Assembly (NCBI GenBank): GCA_947475165.1
Contig: CANJLD010000006.1
Span: forward strand, 77,824-141,823
DNA from: Bacteroidota bacterium
GTDB taxonomy: Bacteria > Bacteroidota > Bacteroidia > Chitinophagales > LD1
Direction: 5' to 3'
Length of the DNA stretch: 64,000 nt
A program made the translations under genes and the position numbers. Shown here piece after piece: positions 26,250 to 34,918 of the stretch. Within the stretch, counting starts at the first letter, position 1, and each line of letters begins with the position of its first letter. The notes beneath the pieces were generated by a model. The model was not told the origin of the DNA. It saw only the letters and a program-made list of their open reading frames with translations, and ran no database searches.

Positions 26250-27905
26250 CTATTTAATTTTTGCTTTTGCCATTACTATCATATCCGAAGCCGGTAAATT
26301 TTCTAGGGCAAAAATCATTTTATCTAAAGTAGAAAGGTCGCTGGTGTCAATGTTTTTCAGGTTGTCTTTTATAAAGTCATCTGATAATTCCAATTTCAGA
26401 ATTTGCACTTTTCCATCAACCTCTTTCAACTTAGTTTGTTTTTCGGTCTCACTCAGTAATTCATTTTTCCGAATGCGTTCGATTACTAAGTTTCCAAGGT
26501 CTGTAAAAGTTTCCAAGTGAGTAACAATTTTCAATTTATCAATGTGCAAATGCCACTCATTTACTTTCGCAATTATATTTTCGAAAATCAAATTGTCTTT
26601 AGTATCAATATACTTCATATTGTTCTTCACAAAATCATCCGATAATTTTTGCCGGAGTTCAGTTATTTTTTTTCGAAGTTCATTTGCCATTGTTTGCTTT
26701 TGTTCACAGTCTATCGAAGCATCTTTCATAATATGATTCGATACAAGATTCTCAATATCCGCAAACTTTTCTGCCTGAATAGTAAAATCAAGTTTGTGCG
26801 CGTGTTCATACCATTCGCTTAGTTGTCCTAAATAATCTTTGTAGTGTTTTTTATTTTTTTTCTGAACCGAATTTGCTTCCGGAAAATTAAATTGTGAAAG
26901 ATGTTCAATCACTGCTTTTATCTCGACCGGTTTCATTTCGCGAATAGAGCAGTGCGAAGGTTGAGAAACAGTGTGGAAATAAACCGGAACATCTAAGTCA
27001 TTGCAAAAAGTTATAAAATCGGGAAGTTCTTTCCAGTTTTGCTGCATGGCACAAACCGATATGCCAAAAAATATATTCCTCTCACGAGCGTATTCTCTAA
27101 ACCATTTCAAATTTTCTAATGTGCGTTCAAACTCTGCGTTTTTACGAATACTTTCGTAAGTCTCTTTTTGTAGCGAATCAAACGAAACATTGATATGAAA
27201 ATTTGTATCCTCTAAAATTCGCTTTACGCGATTGTTTAATACGGTAGCATTTGTCTGAATTGAAATTCTCACTTTCGGATTCAGCTCCATTATCTTCTCC
27301 CAAATATCATAGTAGATATCAATCAAAAATGGTTCACCGCCATAAAATTTTACTTCATCCAAATAGGGAATAAACTCTTCCAGTTGTTTCACGAACGCAG
27401 CATCGTAAGCAATTTCAAGAGGTGGAAGTTTTTCGCGCTTGGCACGAATGAGAGAAGAAAAATCGCCACTGCACATTTCACATTCCAGATTGCAAACATT
27501 GCTCAATTCAAATTCCATTACGCTCGGATATTTGTTGGCGTTTAATGGTTGCTCATCATATTGCTTCGCTTTTACCGCATCAAAATTTTGTGCGACTAAT
27601 TGTTGCTTACAACCAAGACAGCCGAGGGAGAAATCATCATTATGAATATACTCACGCAGTTTGTTCGCTTCTTCACCAAACCAGATTTCTTTAATAGACT
27701 GCTTTGGATATTCGCCTATAACATGCGCACGGTTGTAGCAGCAAACATTCGCTCTACCGTGATGACCAAAATAAATACTCTTGAAAGGCGCATAGCAGGA
27801 ATATTTCTGCGGACCTAACGGGCGGTGCTTATTATATTCCTTCAACAGCGAAGCAGAAAGAGGATTGTAATTGGTTTTCTTTTTAAAAAACCTTTCGAGA
27901 AACAT
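26250..27905 (-). CDS. Radical SAM protein with N-terminal SPASM/twitch-like domain (paralogue 2, extended)
   Basis: 551 aa. Its first 340 or so residues are nearly the same as those of the adjacent paralogue, with the same CNLECEMC cluster and the same N-terminal cysteines. The C-terminus differs: a helical, charged unit of about 90 residues ending SDDFVKNNMKYIDT is repeated as SDDFIKDNLKNIDT, so the module is duplicated. Short footprints around AAAATTAACTGCTCA recur just downstream of both genes, consistent with tandem gene duplication. The pair may act on two related positions of one substrate or form a heterodimer; both are speculation. Confidence 0.8.
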   Translation of the reverse strand: MFLERFFKKKTNYNPLSASLLKEYNKHRPLGPQKYSCYAPFKSIYFGHHGRANVCCYNRAHVIGEYPKQSIKEIWFGEEANKLREYIHNDDFSLGCLGCKQQLVAQNFDAVKAKQYDEQPLNANKYPSVMEFELSNVCNLECEMCSGDFSSLIRAKREKLPPLEIAYDAAFVKQLEEFIPYLDEVKFYGGEPFLIDIYYDIWEKIMELNPKVRISIQTNATVLNNRVKRILEDTNFHINVSFDSLQKETYESIRKNAEFERTLENLKWFREYARERNIFFGISVCAMQQNWKELPDFITFCNDLDVPVYFHTVSQPSHCSIREMKPVEIKAVIEHLSQFNFPEANSVQKKNKKHYKDYLGQLSEWYEHAHKLDFTIQAEKFADIENLVSNHIMKDASIDCEQKQTMANELRKKITELRQKLSDDFVKNNMKYIDTKDNLIFENIIAKVNEWHLHIDKLKIVTHLETFTDLGNLVIERIRKNELLSETEKQTKLKEVDGKVQILKLELSDDFIKDNLKNIDTSDLSTLDKMIFALENLPASDMIVMAKAKIK

Positions 27906-27932
27906 GCAAGTAGTTGTGAAGTGAAATAAAAA

Positions 27933-28949
27933 TTAACTGCTCACTCTTTGCGTAAACGCTTTATACCATTTCACCATCTCGTTCACGCCTTCCAGAACAG
28001 ATGTTTGAGGCTTATAGCCGATATAATGAAAAAGTTTTTCGCACGAAGCATTGGTAGCAAGCATATCACCGGCTTGTACCGGTTTAAAATTCACACTTGC
28101 TTTTTTACCCATTGCATCTTCAATCGTTTTCAAAAAATCAATCGTAAAAATAGGATGGTGATTTCCGATATTGAAAATTTCATGTCCAGAAGCCGTTTCA
28201 TTTTTCATTTTATCTATCAGCAACGTTATTGATTTTACTACATCGCCTACGTAAGTGAAATCGCGAATCATTTTTCCTTCCTTAAAAAGTTCAATTGGAT
28301 TATTATCCTGAACGGCTTTCATAAAAATATAAGCCGCCATATCCGGTCGCGTCCATGGACCATAAACGGTAAAAAACCGAAGCCCAATCAAATTCATTCC
28401 ATACAAATGCGCGTATGTGTGCGCAATTAGTTCGTCCACTTTTTTGCTTGCTGCATAAACTGAAATAGGTGAATCTGTTTTCTGATTTTCGGCATAAGGC
28501 GTTTCATGGTTCAAGCCATAGACCGAAGAACTGGAAGCATAAATGATATTTTTTACGCCAAATTTTTTCGCGCACTCCAACAGATTCACAAAACCTTTTA
28601 CGTTCGAATCAATATACGCCTGCGGATTTACCAACGATTGACGAACACCGGTAAGTGCTGCGAGATGAACAATACAATCAAATTGATTGGACGAAAAACT
28701 TTTTTCAAGTTCTGCCATGTTGCACAAATCGGCATAATGAAAAGTTGCAGAAGCTGACTGAAAAATTCTTTTCGTTTTGAAAGAATCAAAATCTGTAATG
28801 CCGAGTTCTGCGACACGTGCCTTTTTAATTTCGTAATTGCTCAACTCCGAAAAATTATCAAATGCCGTAATTTGGAATTTCTCTTTCATCGACTCCACCA
28901 AACTATAACCAATAAAACCGCCAAAGCCGGTAATTAAAATCTTCTGCAT
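27933..28949 (-). CDS. NAD-dependent sugar epimerase (UDP-glucuronate 4-epimerase-like)
   Basis: 338 aa. The extended SDR fold shows GFGGFIG at the N-terminus, ASSSSVYG, and the catalytic YAASK. The segment LRFFTVYGPWTRPDMA is characteristic of UDP-glucuronate 4-epimerases of the CapI/LspL type, which make UDP-galacturonate, but UDP-GlcNAc/Glc 4-epimerases are close relatives. It is placed 27 bp after the radical SAM pair in reverse order of coordinates, within the same minus-strand operon. It would supply a nucleotide sugar for the glycan. Confidence 0.82.
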   Translation of the reverse strand: MQKILITGFGGFIGYSLVESMKEKFQITAFDNFSELSNYEIKKARVAELGITDFDSFKTKRIFQSASATFHYADLCNMAELEKSFSSNQFDCIVHLAALTGVRQSLVNPQAYIDSNVKGFVNLLECAKKFGVKNIIYASSSSVYGLNHETPYAENQKTDSPISVYAASKKVDELIAHTYAHLYGMNLIGLRFFTVYGPWTRPDMAAYIFMKAVQDNNPIELFKEGKMIRDFTYVGDVVKSITLLIDKMKNETASGHEIFNIGNHHPIFTIDFLKTIEDAMGKKASVNFKPVQAGDMLATNASCEKLFHYIGYKPQTSVLEGVNEMVKWYKAFTQRVSS

Positions 28950-28978
28950 CGGTTAAAAATAATTGAATTGCTGAAACA

Positions 28979-30751
28979 CTAAACCCATCGCCTATACCAA
29001 GTCTCCATTACAGCTACTTTCCATAGGCGCCAGTGGTCTTCATTTGCGAGAAGTTGCTGAATGTACCTGGCGTTTACAATTTTGTCTTTCACTAACTTAC
29101 TATCATTCAACCGCGTTTCGTACCACGCCATGTTCATGTAATATTTATCGGGACCAACAAAGCCTTGTTTTTTGCGCTCCAGAATTTCTTTCGAAAAATG
29201 ATTCTTTATATTCTGATACAACAAATGTTTCGTTTCATCCTTCTTGTAATAAACATTTGAACTCAATCCGAAAACGAATTCGCAAATTTCATGGTCAAGA
29301 AACGGCACGCGAACTTCGAGTGAGTTTGCCATGCTTGCACGGTCAACTTTGCACAATACCTGCTCGCCCATAAAACAACTTACATCCATTTGCTGAATGC
29401 TTTTTAAATCCGGCAAATCGTCCCTGAAGTTTTCTTTGTAAAACCAGTCAACATTTTTGTTTATCGCCTGCTGAACTTCGGGATGTAACAATTTTTCAAG
29501 TTCAGCTTTATCAAATCTGCCCATGGCCATAGAGTTTGCATAATACTGAACGATATGCGGATTTGAATTAGTTTGAAAGAGTGATTTCATTTTTTCAAAC
29601 AACGAAGATTGTTGTGGCTGAAATTCTTTTTGCCATTGATAGCCCACCAGCATTTCATCAGCACCTTCGCCACTCATAACTGCTTTTACATTTTTACTTG
29701 CTTCTTTACTTACAAGAAAAGTTGGGATAATAGAAATGTCCCCGTTCGGTTCATCATACACCCACGAAAGATGGTCGAGCAAATCAAGCGACTGCGATTC
29801 AAGAATGAGCGAATGATGATTAGTGCCGTATTGCTTTGCTACCATTTCAGCAAACAGATGCTCGCTTACATTCCAGTTTTCAAAACCGATAGAAAAAGTT
29901 GAAGGCGCATAACCGAACCGACTCATGTAATAGACTAAAGCTGAACTATCGTAACCGCCACTCAAAAAAGAGCCAACCGGAACATCGCTGCGCGCATGTG
30001 TGCGGACAGATGTGAGAAGCAAATCATCAAATTTTTCTATCGCTTCTTTATCTGAAATTGCTTTTTCAGCGAACGGGATACTCCAGTATTTTTTTGTTTG
30101 AACAGAGCCATCCGCTTTAAGTAAAAGAAAATGTGCAGATGGAAGTTTTTTCACTTCATTCCAAATTGTTTTCGGGCTTGGCACGTACCGGTAAACAAAA
30201 TAATCGGCAAACGAAGTGTAATCGAGCGTAGCAGTGACTTTTTCATTTGCTTTTATCGCTTTTATTTCTGAAGCAAAAACAAAATTTTCATTCTGATGAT
30301 AGTAGTAAAGCGGCTTTATGCCAAATCTGTCGCGGGCTAAAAAAAGTTCCTGCTTTTTTTCATTCCAAATTCCAAAAGCAAACATGCCTTTAAGTTTTTG
30401 CAAAACCTCTGTTCCCCATTCTTCGTAACCGTGTAAAATAACTTCAGTATCAGTATGCGAACGAAATTGATGACCGCACTTTTCTAATTCTTCGCGCAGT
30501 TCTATGTAGTTATAAATTTCTCCGTTGTAAGTAATCCATAGTGAACAGTCTTCATTCGTCATAGGCTGTTTACCGGCTTCACTCAAATCTAAAAAGGATA
30601 ATCTCCGGTGACCGAGTCCAACAGTTTTCGATTTATTCAAATAAACTCCATCACCATCCGGTCCGCGATGACGAATGGCTTCTGTCATGGCGATGATATT
30701 TTTTTCATCTACCTGTTTGCTAAAATTTATTTGACCTGCTATTCCGCACAT
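28979..30751 (-). CDS. asnB: Asparagine synthase (glutamine-hydrolysing)
   Basis: 590 aa. MCGIAGQINF places the nucleophile Cys2 of the class II glutaminase domain; RHRGPDGDGVY and LSFLDLSEAG follow. The ATP-pyrophosphatase domain has SFLSGGYDSSALVYYMS and the synthetase pattern MSGEGADEMLVGY. AsnB-like proteins in polysaccharide loci may amidate a sugar acid or peptide rather than make free asparagine. It overlaps the UbiA gene by one base (TGATG), so the two are translationally coupled. Which substrate is amidated is not visible. Confidence 0.85.
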   Translation of the reverse strand: MCGIAGQINFSKQVDEKNIIAMTEAIRHRGPDGDGVYLNKSKTVGLGHRRLSFLDLSEAGKQPMTNEDCSLWITYNGEIYNYIELREELEKCGHQFRSHTDTEVILHGYEEWGTEVLQKLKGMFAFGIWNEKKQELFLARDRFGIKPLYYYHQNENFVFASEIKAIKANEKVTATLDYTSFADYFVYRYVPSPKTIWNEVKKLPSAHFLLLKADGSVQTKKYWSIPFAEKAISDKEAIEKFDDLLLTSVRTHARSDVPVGSFLSGGYDSSALVYYMSRFGYAPSTFSIGFENWNVSEHLFAEMVAKQYGTNHHSLILESQSLDLLDHLSWVYDEPNGDISIIPTFLVSKEASKNVKAVMSGEGADEMLVGYQWQKEFQPQQSSLFEKMKSLFQTNSNPHIVQYYANSMAMGRFDKAELEKLLHPEVQQAINKNVDWFYKENFRDDLPDLKSIQQMDVSCFMGEQVLCKVDRASMANSLEVRVPFLDHEICEFVFGLSSNVYYKKDETKHLLYQNIKNHFSKEILERKKQGFVGPDKYYMNMAWYETRLNDSKLVKDKIVNARYIQQLLANEDHWRLWKVAVMETWYRRWV

Positions 30752-31773
30752 CAGTATTCGTCTTCTGTTTTAAAATTTTGCTTAATAGTTTTTATCGCGT
30801 TTGAAAGCTTATTCCAAAATGCAGGAAAAAATACAAGGTGCAAGAGTAACAAGATTAAAAAGACAGGACTACGAGTGCTGAGAAGAATCAGAAAAAAAAC
30901 GGGAATCCAGCCTTCGTAATAATCGTTAAGAAAATAGAGGAACTTGAATCTAAGTTGCCGTTTAGGCAAGTAAGAAAGTTTCCACCCGCTGAATTTTAAA
31001 TAAGTGAGAAGAACAAAAAATAAAAACGAAAGAAAAAATGGTGGAGAAAAAATGCTTATAGGTACTACAAGAGCAAAAGTGAAAAATAGCTCGAACGGAA
31101 TAAGGTTGTTGATGAAATTCAAAGTAAACAACGCTCCGTTTTTTACCACAAATGTTTGAATACCCGCTTTGCGGTCTTTCTTTCTATCGTCTAACTGATG
31201 CAAAAGAATATTGCGAATACCTTTTAAAGAAACCGCCATAGTAAGCGCAACCAAAAACAAAATTGCGTTGACACTAAAATTGTTGTCAAAAAAATTGAAT
31301 GCGAAAAGTGTTATAAAAACCGGATTGATATGCCCGTAAAACGCATCCGATAGGACTCCCAGCAGACCTCTGTTTTTTAACCGAAATGGTGGTGCGCTAT
31401 AAATTATCAAGGAGATTATTTGCAAAGCAAAAAGTACTGTTGCAATTTTTGAAGTAGGCAGCCAGAAAAAACAACCAATTAATAACGGGATTATTACAAT
31501 TACAAATTGCCATGCAGGGTTTAGTGTTGAAAGCAAATTTTTCTTTCCTGCAACTAAATCAGATTTGGCATCACACCAATCGTTGAACAAATAGCCAAAC
31601 GCAGAAATACTGATTAGGGAAATAAAAAACGCGCCTATTCCAAAAATAAAAAAGGAAGGATAGATATCTTGAAAAATATTTATTCCATTACAAAGCCAGC
31701 AGAAATAAATCCACCCCAGCACCTGCGGCACTACAACATTCCACCAAATATTTGTTCTGAAAATTTTAAGCAT
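30751..31773 (-). CDS. UbiA-family prenyltransferase 1
   Basis: 340 aa with about nine transmembrane helices. The first Asp-rich motif is FNDWCDAKSDLVAGKKN (NDxxDxxxD) and the second HQLDDRKKDRKAG (DxxxD), both expected to bind Mg-diphosphate of a prenyl donor. UbiA enzymes transfer prenyl chains to aromatic or polar acceptors, or to a sugar phosphate as in decaprenylphosphoryl-ribose synthesis. Its coupling to asnB and position in a glycan locus do not match menaquinone or heme O synthesis. Upstream lies a perfect-palindrome terminator. Confidence 0.8.
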   Translation of the reverse strand: MLKIFRTNIWWNVVVPQVLGWIYFCWLCNGINIFQDIYPSFFIFGIGAFFISLISISAFGYLFNDWCDAKSDLVAGKKNLLSTLNPAWQFVIVIIPLLIGCFFWLPTSKIATVLFALQIISLIIYSAPPFRLKNRGLLGVLSDAFYGHINPVFITLFAFNFFDNNFSVNAILFLVALTMAVSLKGIRNILLHQLDDRKKDRKAGIQTFVVKNGALFTLNFINNLIPFELFFTFALVVPISIFSPPFFLSFLFFVLLTYLKFSGWKLSYLPKRQLRFKFLYFLNDYYEGWIPVFFLILLSTRSPVFLILLLLHLVFFPAFWNKLSNAIKTIKQNFKTEDEY

Positions 31774-31854
31774 TCAAGGGGCTACTATGATAATGCTCAA
31801 AAATAACTTACCTGCTTAATAAAAATAGATGCCCGACATTTCTTCACGACATAA

Positions 31855-31900
31855 AACGCAGAAACCTTTTCCGATAGCTATCGGAAAAGGTTTCTGCGTT
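31855..31900. terminator. Perfect 46-bp palindromic terminator
   Basis: AACGCAGAAACCTTTTCCGATAG at 31855-31877 pairs exactly with its complement at 31878-31900, leaving no loop bases beyond the centre. Plus-strand T6 and minus-strand TTTTAT flanks allow termination both ways; the expected user is the minus-strand lipoprotein gene that ends at 31925. Confidence 0.85.
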
Positions 31901-31924
31901 TTTTACTTTAAATTTTAGTGGTTC

Positions 31925-32788
31925 TTAATAATCCTGAAGATCGATTCTTACAGTAACTCCGCCTTGAGTTGCATCAGCTTTGGTATCGCAAGTGCTGGTT
32001 CCGTAATCAATGGTAAGGTCTGGGTTATTGTCAATTTGCGCAACAGTAACACCAGAGATAAATTCTCTAACGCAATTCTGGTCGCGACTCATAAGAAGAG
32101 GAGATGTAATGCTCTCGGTATAATTGTCTCCGTTTGAAGTTACTCCACTAGCTGTTCCGGAAAAGCTGAAGAAATCATCATCTTTAACAGGAGTTCCGTT
32201 GGCTTGCCATTCTACTAACCAACTTACATCCTGTTTAACTATTCTTCCATCGCTTCCGAAAATTAAATTCCCTCCTGATATAGTTACATCAAACTCAAGA
32301 TTGCTGTTAGCATTATTTCCTTTATTGTGTAATGTAAAATTCCCAATTAGGTGATTGCTGTTTATGTAAAAACTATCCATGTCTAAAACTGCAGTGCTGC
32401 CTACAACTCCTAAGTTACCGTGAGTGTATGTAGCATGTATTACGCCCGAAACAGGAGTTCCGTCATTAAGTGTGCACCCGTTGTTAAAATCGATAGTTGC
32501 TCTGTAAGGGTACACAGAAGTATCTGTCGTAATTACTGCGCAACTAGCAAGCAGATTATCAGAATTTTCAGTTTTAAATGCATTTATATCTCCAACACTT
32601 GCACCGAAAGTGATTAAAACTGTTTTATAAACTAACGTGTTCATATAAGTTTTATCCTCTGCAATTGCCTGCACGCTTTCGCTTGTAGGTGTGTTCTTCG
32701 TATTTGGCTGAATGGTCTCTTTCTTGCAAGACGAAAATATCTGCAACAGAGATAAAGCAGAAATAATTATGAGATGGTTCGTTTTCAT
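31925..32788 (-). CDS. Lipoprotein of unknown function
   Basis: 287 aa. MKTNHLIIISALSLLQIFSSCKK has a lipobox cysteine at residue 21 followed by Lys-Lys, so it is a lipoprotein. The mature part is beta-rich with repeated Thr/Asn/Gly segments (ATIDFNNGCTLNDGTPVSG, LEFDVTISGGNLIFG), and three or four cysteines near CTLND, NCVREF and STCDTK. Not recognised. It has its own terminator and lies between the UbiA/AsnB part and the PhyH part of the locus. A separate promoter is likely but none is obvious. Confidence 0.7.
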   Translation of the reverse strand: MKTNHLIIISALSLLQIFSSCKKETIQPNTKNTPTSESVQAIAEDKTYMNTLVYKTVLITFGASVGDINAFKTENSDNLLASCAVITTDTSVYPYRATIDFNNGCTLNDGTPVSGVIHATYTHGNLGVVGSTAVLDMDSFYINSNHLIGNFTLHNKGNNANSNLEFDVTISGGNLIFGSDGRIVKQDVSWLVEWQANGTPVKDDDFFSFSGTASGVTSNGDNYTESITSPLLMSRDQNCVREFISGVTVAQIDNNPDLTIDYGTSTCDTKADATQGGVTVRIDLQDY

Positions 32789-32894
32789 TTTTTTTGTTTA
32801 AGGTTATGATTACTTGTGTAAACGCATTCAGCCTGAAAAAGTTGCAGAAACCTGGCAATCTGTATTACAATAAACTACTTGTTGAAGGAGAGAT

Positions 32895-34760
32895 TTATTT
32901 ACCGGTATTCCGGATAGTATTGTCAAGTAACTCAGCATACCAACTAAGTGTTAGCGATACAGTGCCGGCATTGTAAACTCCATTCTTACTATTGAAATAA
33001 GGATATGGATAATTGCAACCTGCTGCTGCTTCGTCTAAAATTTTTCGCAAAAATTTCATGTTACTACCTGCCTGATTGAAATTGCATGCACTATTATATA
33101 GGACAAAACCTAACGGCAAATCCTTCTTCAAATCCAGCGATTGAATTTTCTGCTGAAAAAAATCGGCAAAGCAATCTGACAACTCTTTGAATTCAGGAAT
33201 TGAATGTTTGCAAGCTCTTGATATATGATACCAAACAAAAACATCGTTGGCGTAAAAATGTTTGGGATAGTCGCTTCTCTTTTTAATTGTTTCTATTATG
33301 AATTTAATTGCGGGAAGGGTAATTTGATTTTCGCCTAAATAAAGCAACACGTTTGCCATTACAGCAATTTCAATATCGTCTTTATGCAGAAAGCCTTTTG
33401 CAATTGTTGATTTTGCAATGCTGCTATTCTTAATTAGTGAAAATAGTTTTGAAGGAGTTTGCAAAAAAGAAACCCTTGGCAAAAACCAGGTATAAAAAAG
33501 TCCATTTGCATTGCGATTGGCTGCAAATAAATCCTTGTTATTAGTAGTTAAACCTTTGACTTGCTGAATTACAAAAGAACACAAAGAAGTATCATCTGCA
33601 TCTGCAGGCACATCATTTTCAGAGGTTCCGTTTTTCCAGAATTTCCACAACCGGTCTTCTTCCACACTTTGAATAAATGCTGCCCCTTTATCCAATATCT
33701 CTTTCGCAATCGAATGTTCTATCTCTAATAATGACAACAAAACGGTTGAAGTGATAAACGGAGAAGATGGTCCTTCAATCCATTTGTCTGGTTCAATTGT
33801 CGGATAATGCTCATAGGTTTGAAACTCTCCTGAACTCAATTGCTGCGCCTTAATGGTTTGCAATGTTTCGTTCAGTTCCCGTTCAAGATAGCTTTTGAAA
33901 TTGCAACGGGTATTTGATTGAACAGATTTTTTCAAGAATGAGTAAGGAAGAATTTCGCTTTTGTAATCTATAAAGCTTAAAGATTTTCCGTGCTCTGGTC
34001 TGCCGGTTTTACCAGGAGTAATTTGCAGCAAAGAATAAAAAGGCGGAGTGGCATCGAATACTTCGACATTTTTTTCTGCCTTATCTAAATGCCTGTAATA
34101 AAATCTTGCAGGTGCTTCTTTCGGCTTAACAACCAATTGAATTGCTTCGCGTGGCTGGTCGGTTTTATTGGGACCGGTATAATGAAGCAAACTGTCATCA
34201 AAGCAAACTGCTTCTCCGGCTTTCATATCAAGCGGCACTAAATCGCTTGCAACTATTTTATCGCTTATTTCTAAAAACGGATTTCCAAAATTGATTCCTC
34301 TGACCGAATCAAATTTTTGGTGACTATTGGGAACTACTTCTATGGTTCCGTTCAGACTATTTACATCTTGCAACGGAATCCATACTGTAATAGTAAATGC
34401 ATCAGGCTCTTCAGTATGCGACCAGTTTTGATGAATTTCTACCGCGCCTTCACCCTTCATTTTATTCCAGTAATTCACCATAATTACTTCGAAATCATTC
34501 AGGTGTTTTTGCAGTGCAGGTTGCATTGCCTTCGATACCTCATCAAACAATTTTATTCTCTTATCGTTATCTGTTTCAAAAAGCGAACTGTTGTAATTGC
34601 AACGGTTTCGGTCTGCATTATTATCGTAAGTAAAAAGCAGCGTTGACAGCAACGATTTTAATTCTCTTACCTCTATAGCATTCAGCAACGGAATAATTGC
34701 ATACCCCTGCTCCCGGAAATGCGCTGCACTGTTTTGTTGTGAAAAAAAATTTCTGCTCAT
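32895..34760 (-). CDS. PhyH-type dioxygenase domain fused to an alpha/alpha-barrel domain with a DxDDT motif
   Basis: 621 aa. Residues about 10-215 form a phytanoyl-CoA-dioxygenase-like cupin: EIHQNWSH (His110, Asn112), VVPNSH and the distal FDDSLLHYTGP (His193, Arg204). The canonical Fe ligand Asp is replaced by Asn112. Residues about 285-615 are helical; SSGEFQTYE, SSPFITSTVLLSLLE and VPADADDTS (DxDD at 387-390) resemble the prenyltransferase/squalene-cyclase alpha/alpha toroid, where DxDD is the acid of class II terpene cyclases. No signal peptide. It is divergent from another PhyH gene, 159 bp away. A terpene-modifying role is inferred; the helical domain could instead bind glycan. Confidence 0.65.
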   Translation of the reverse strand: MSRNFFSQQNSAAHFREQGYAIIPLLNAIEVRELKSLLSTLLFTYDNNADRNRCNYNSSLFETDNDKRIKLFDEVSKAMQPALQKHLNDFEVIMVNYWNKMKGEGAVEIHQNWSHTEEPDAFTITVWIPLQDVNSLNGTIEVVPNSHQKFDSVRGINFGNPFLEISDKIVASDLVPLDMKAGEAVCFDDSLLHYTGPNKTDQPREAIQLVVKPKEAPARFYYRHLDKAEKNVEVFDATPPFYSLLQITPGKTGRPEHGKSLSFIDYKSEILPYSFLKKSVQSNTRCNFKSYLERELNETLQTIKAQQLSSGEFQTYEHYPTIEPDKWIEGPSSPFITSTVLLSLLEIEHSIAKEILDKGAAFIQSVEEDRLWKFWKNGTSENDVPADADDTSLCSFVIQQVKGLTTNNKDLFAANRNANGLFYTWFLPRVSFLQTPSKLFSLIKNSSIAKSTIAKGFLHKDDIEIAVMANVLLYLGENQITLPAIKFIIETIKKRSDYPKHFYANDVFVWYHISRACKHSIPEFKELSDCFADFFQQKIQSLDLKKDLPLGFVLYNSACNFNQAGSNMKFLRKILDEAAAGCNYPYPYFNSKNGVYNAGTVSLTLSWYAELLDNTIRNTGK

Positions 34761-34918
34761 GGAGAATAAAACGACTGTGGTGCTAACGGCATAAGTAAAA
34801 ATAAAACCTGTTTGAAAGCGATTTTATTAAATCTCTCGAATTGAAACAGTTGATTCCTCTCATTCTTTACTTACTGTTTTCGGCTTATAATTGCTTGCCA
34901 CATTAAATTAAATGACAG

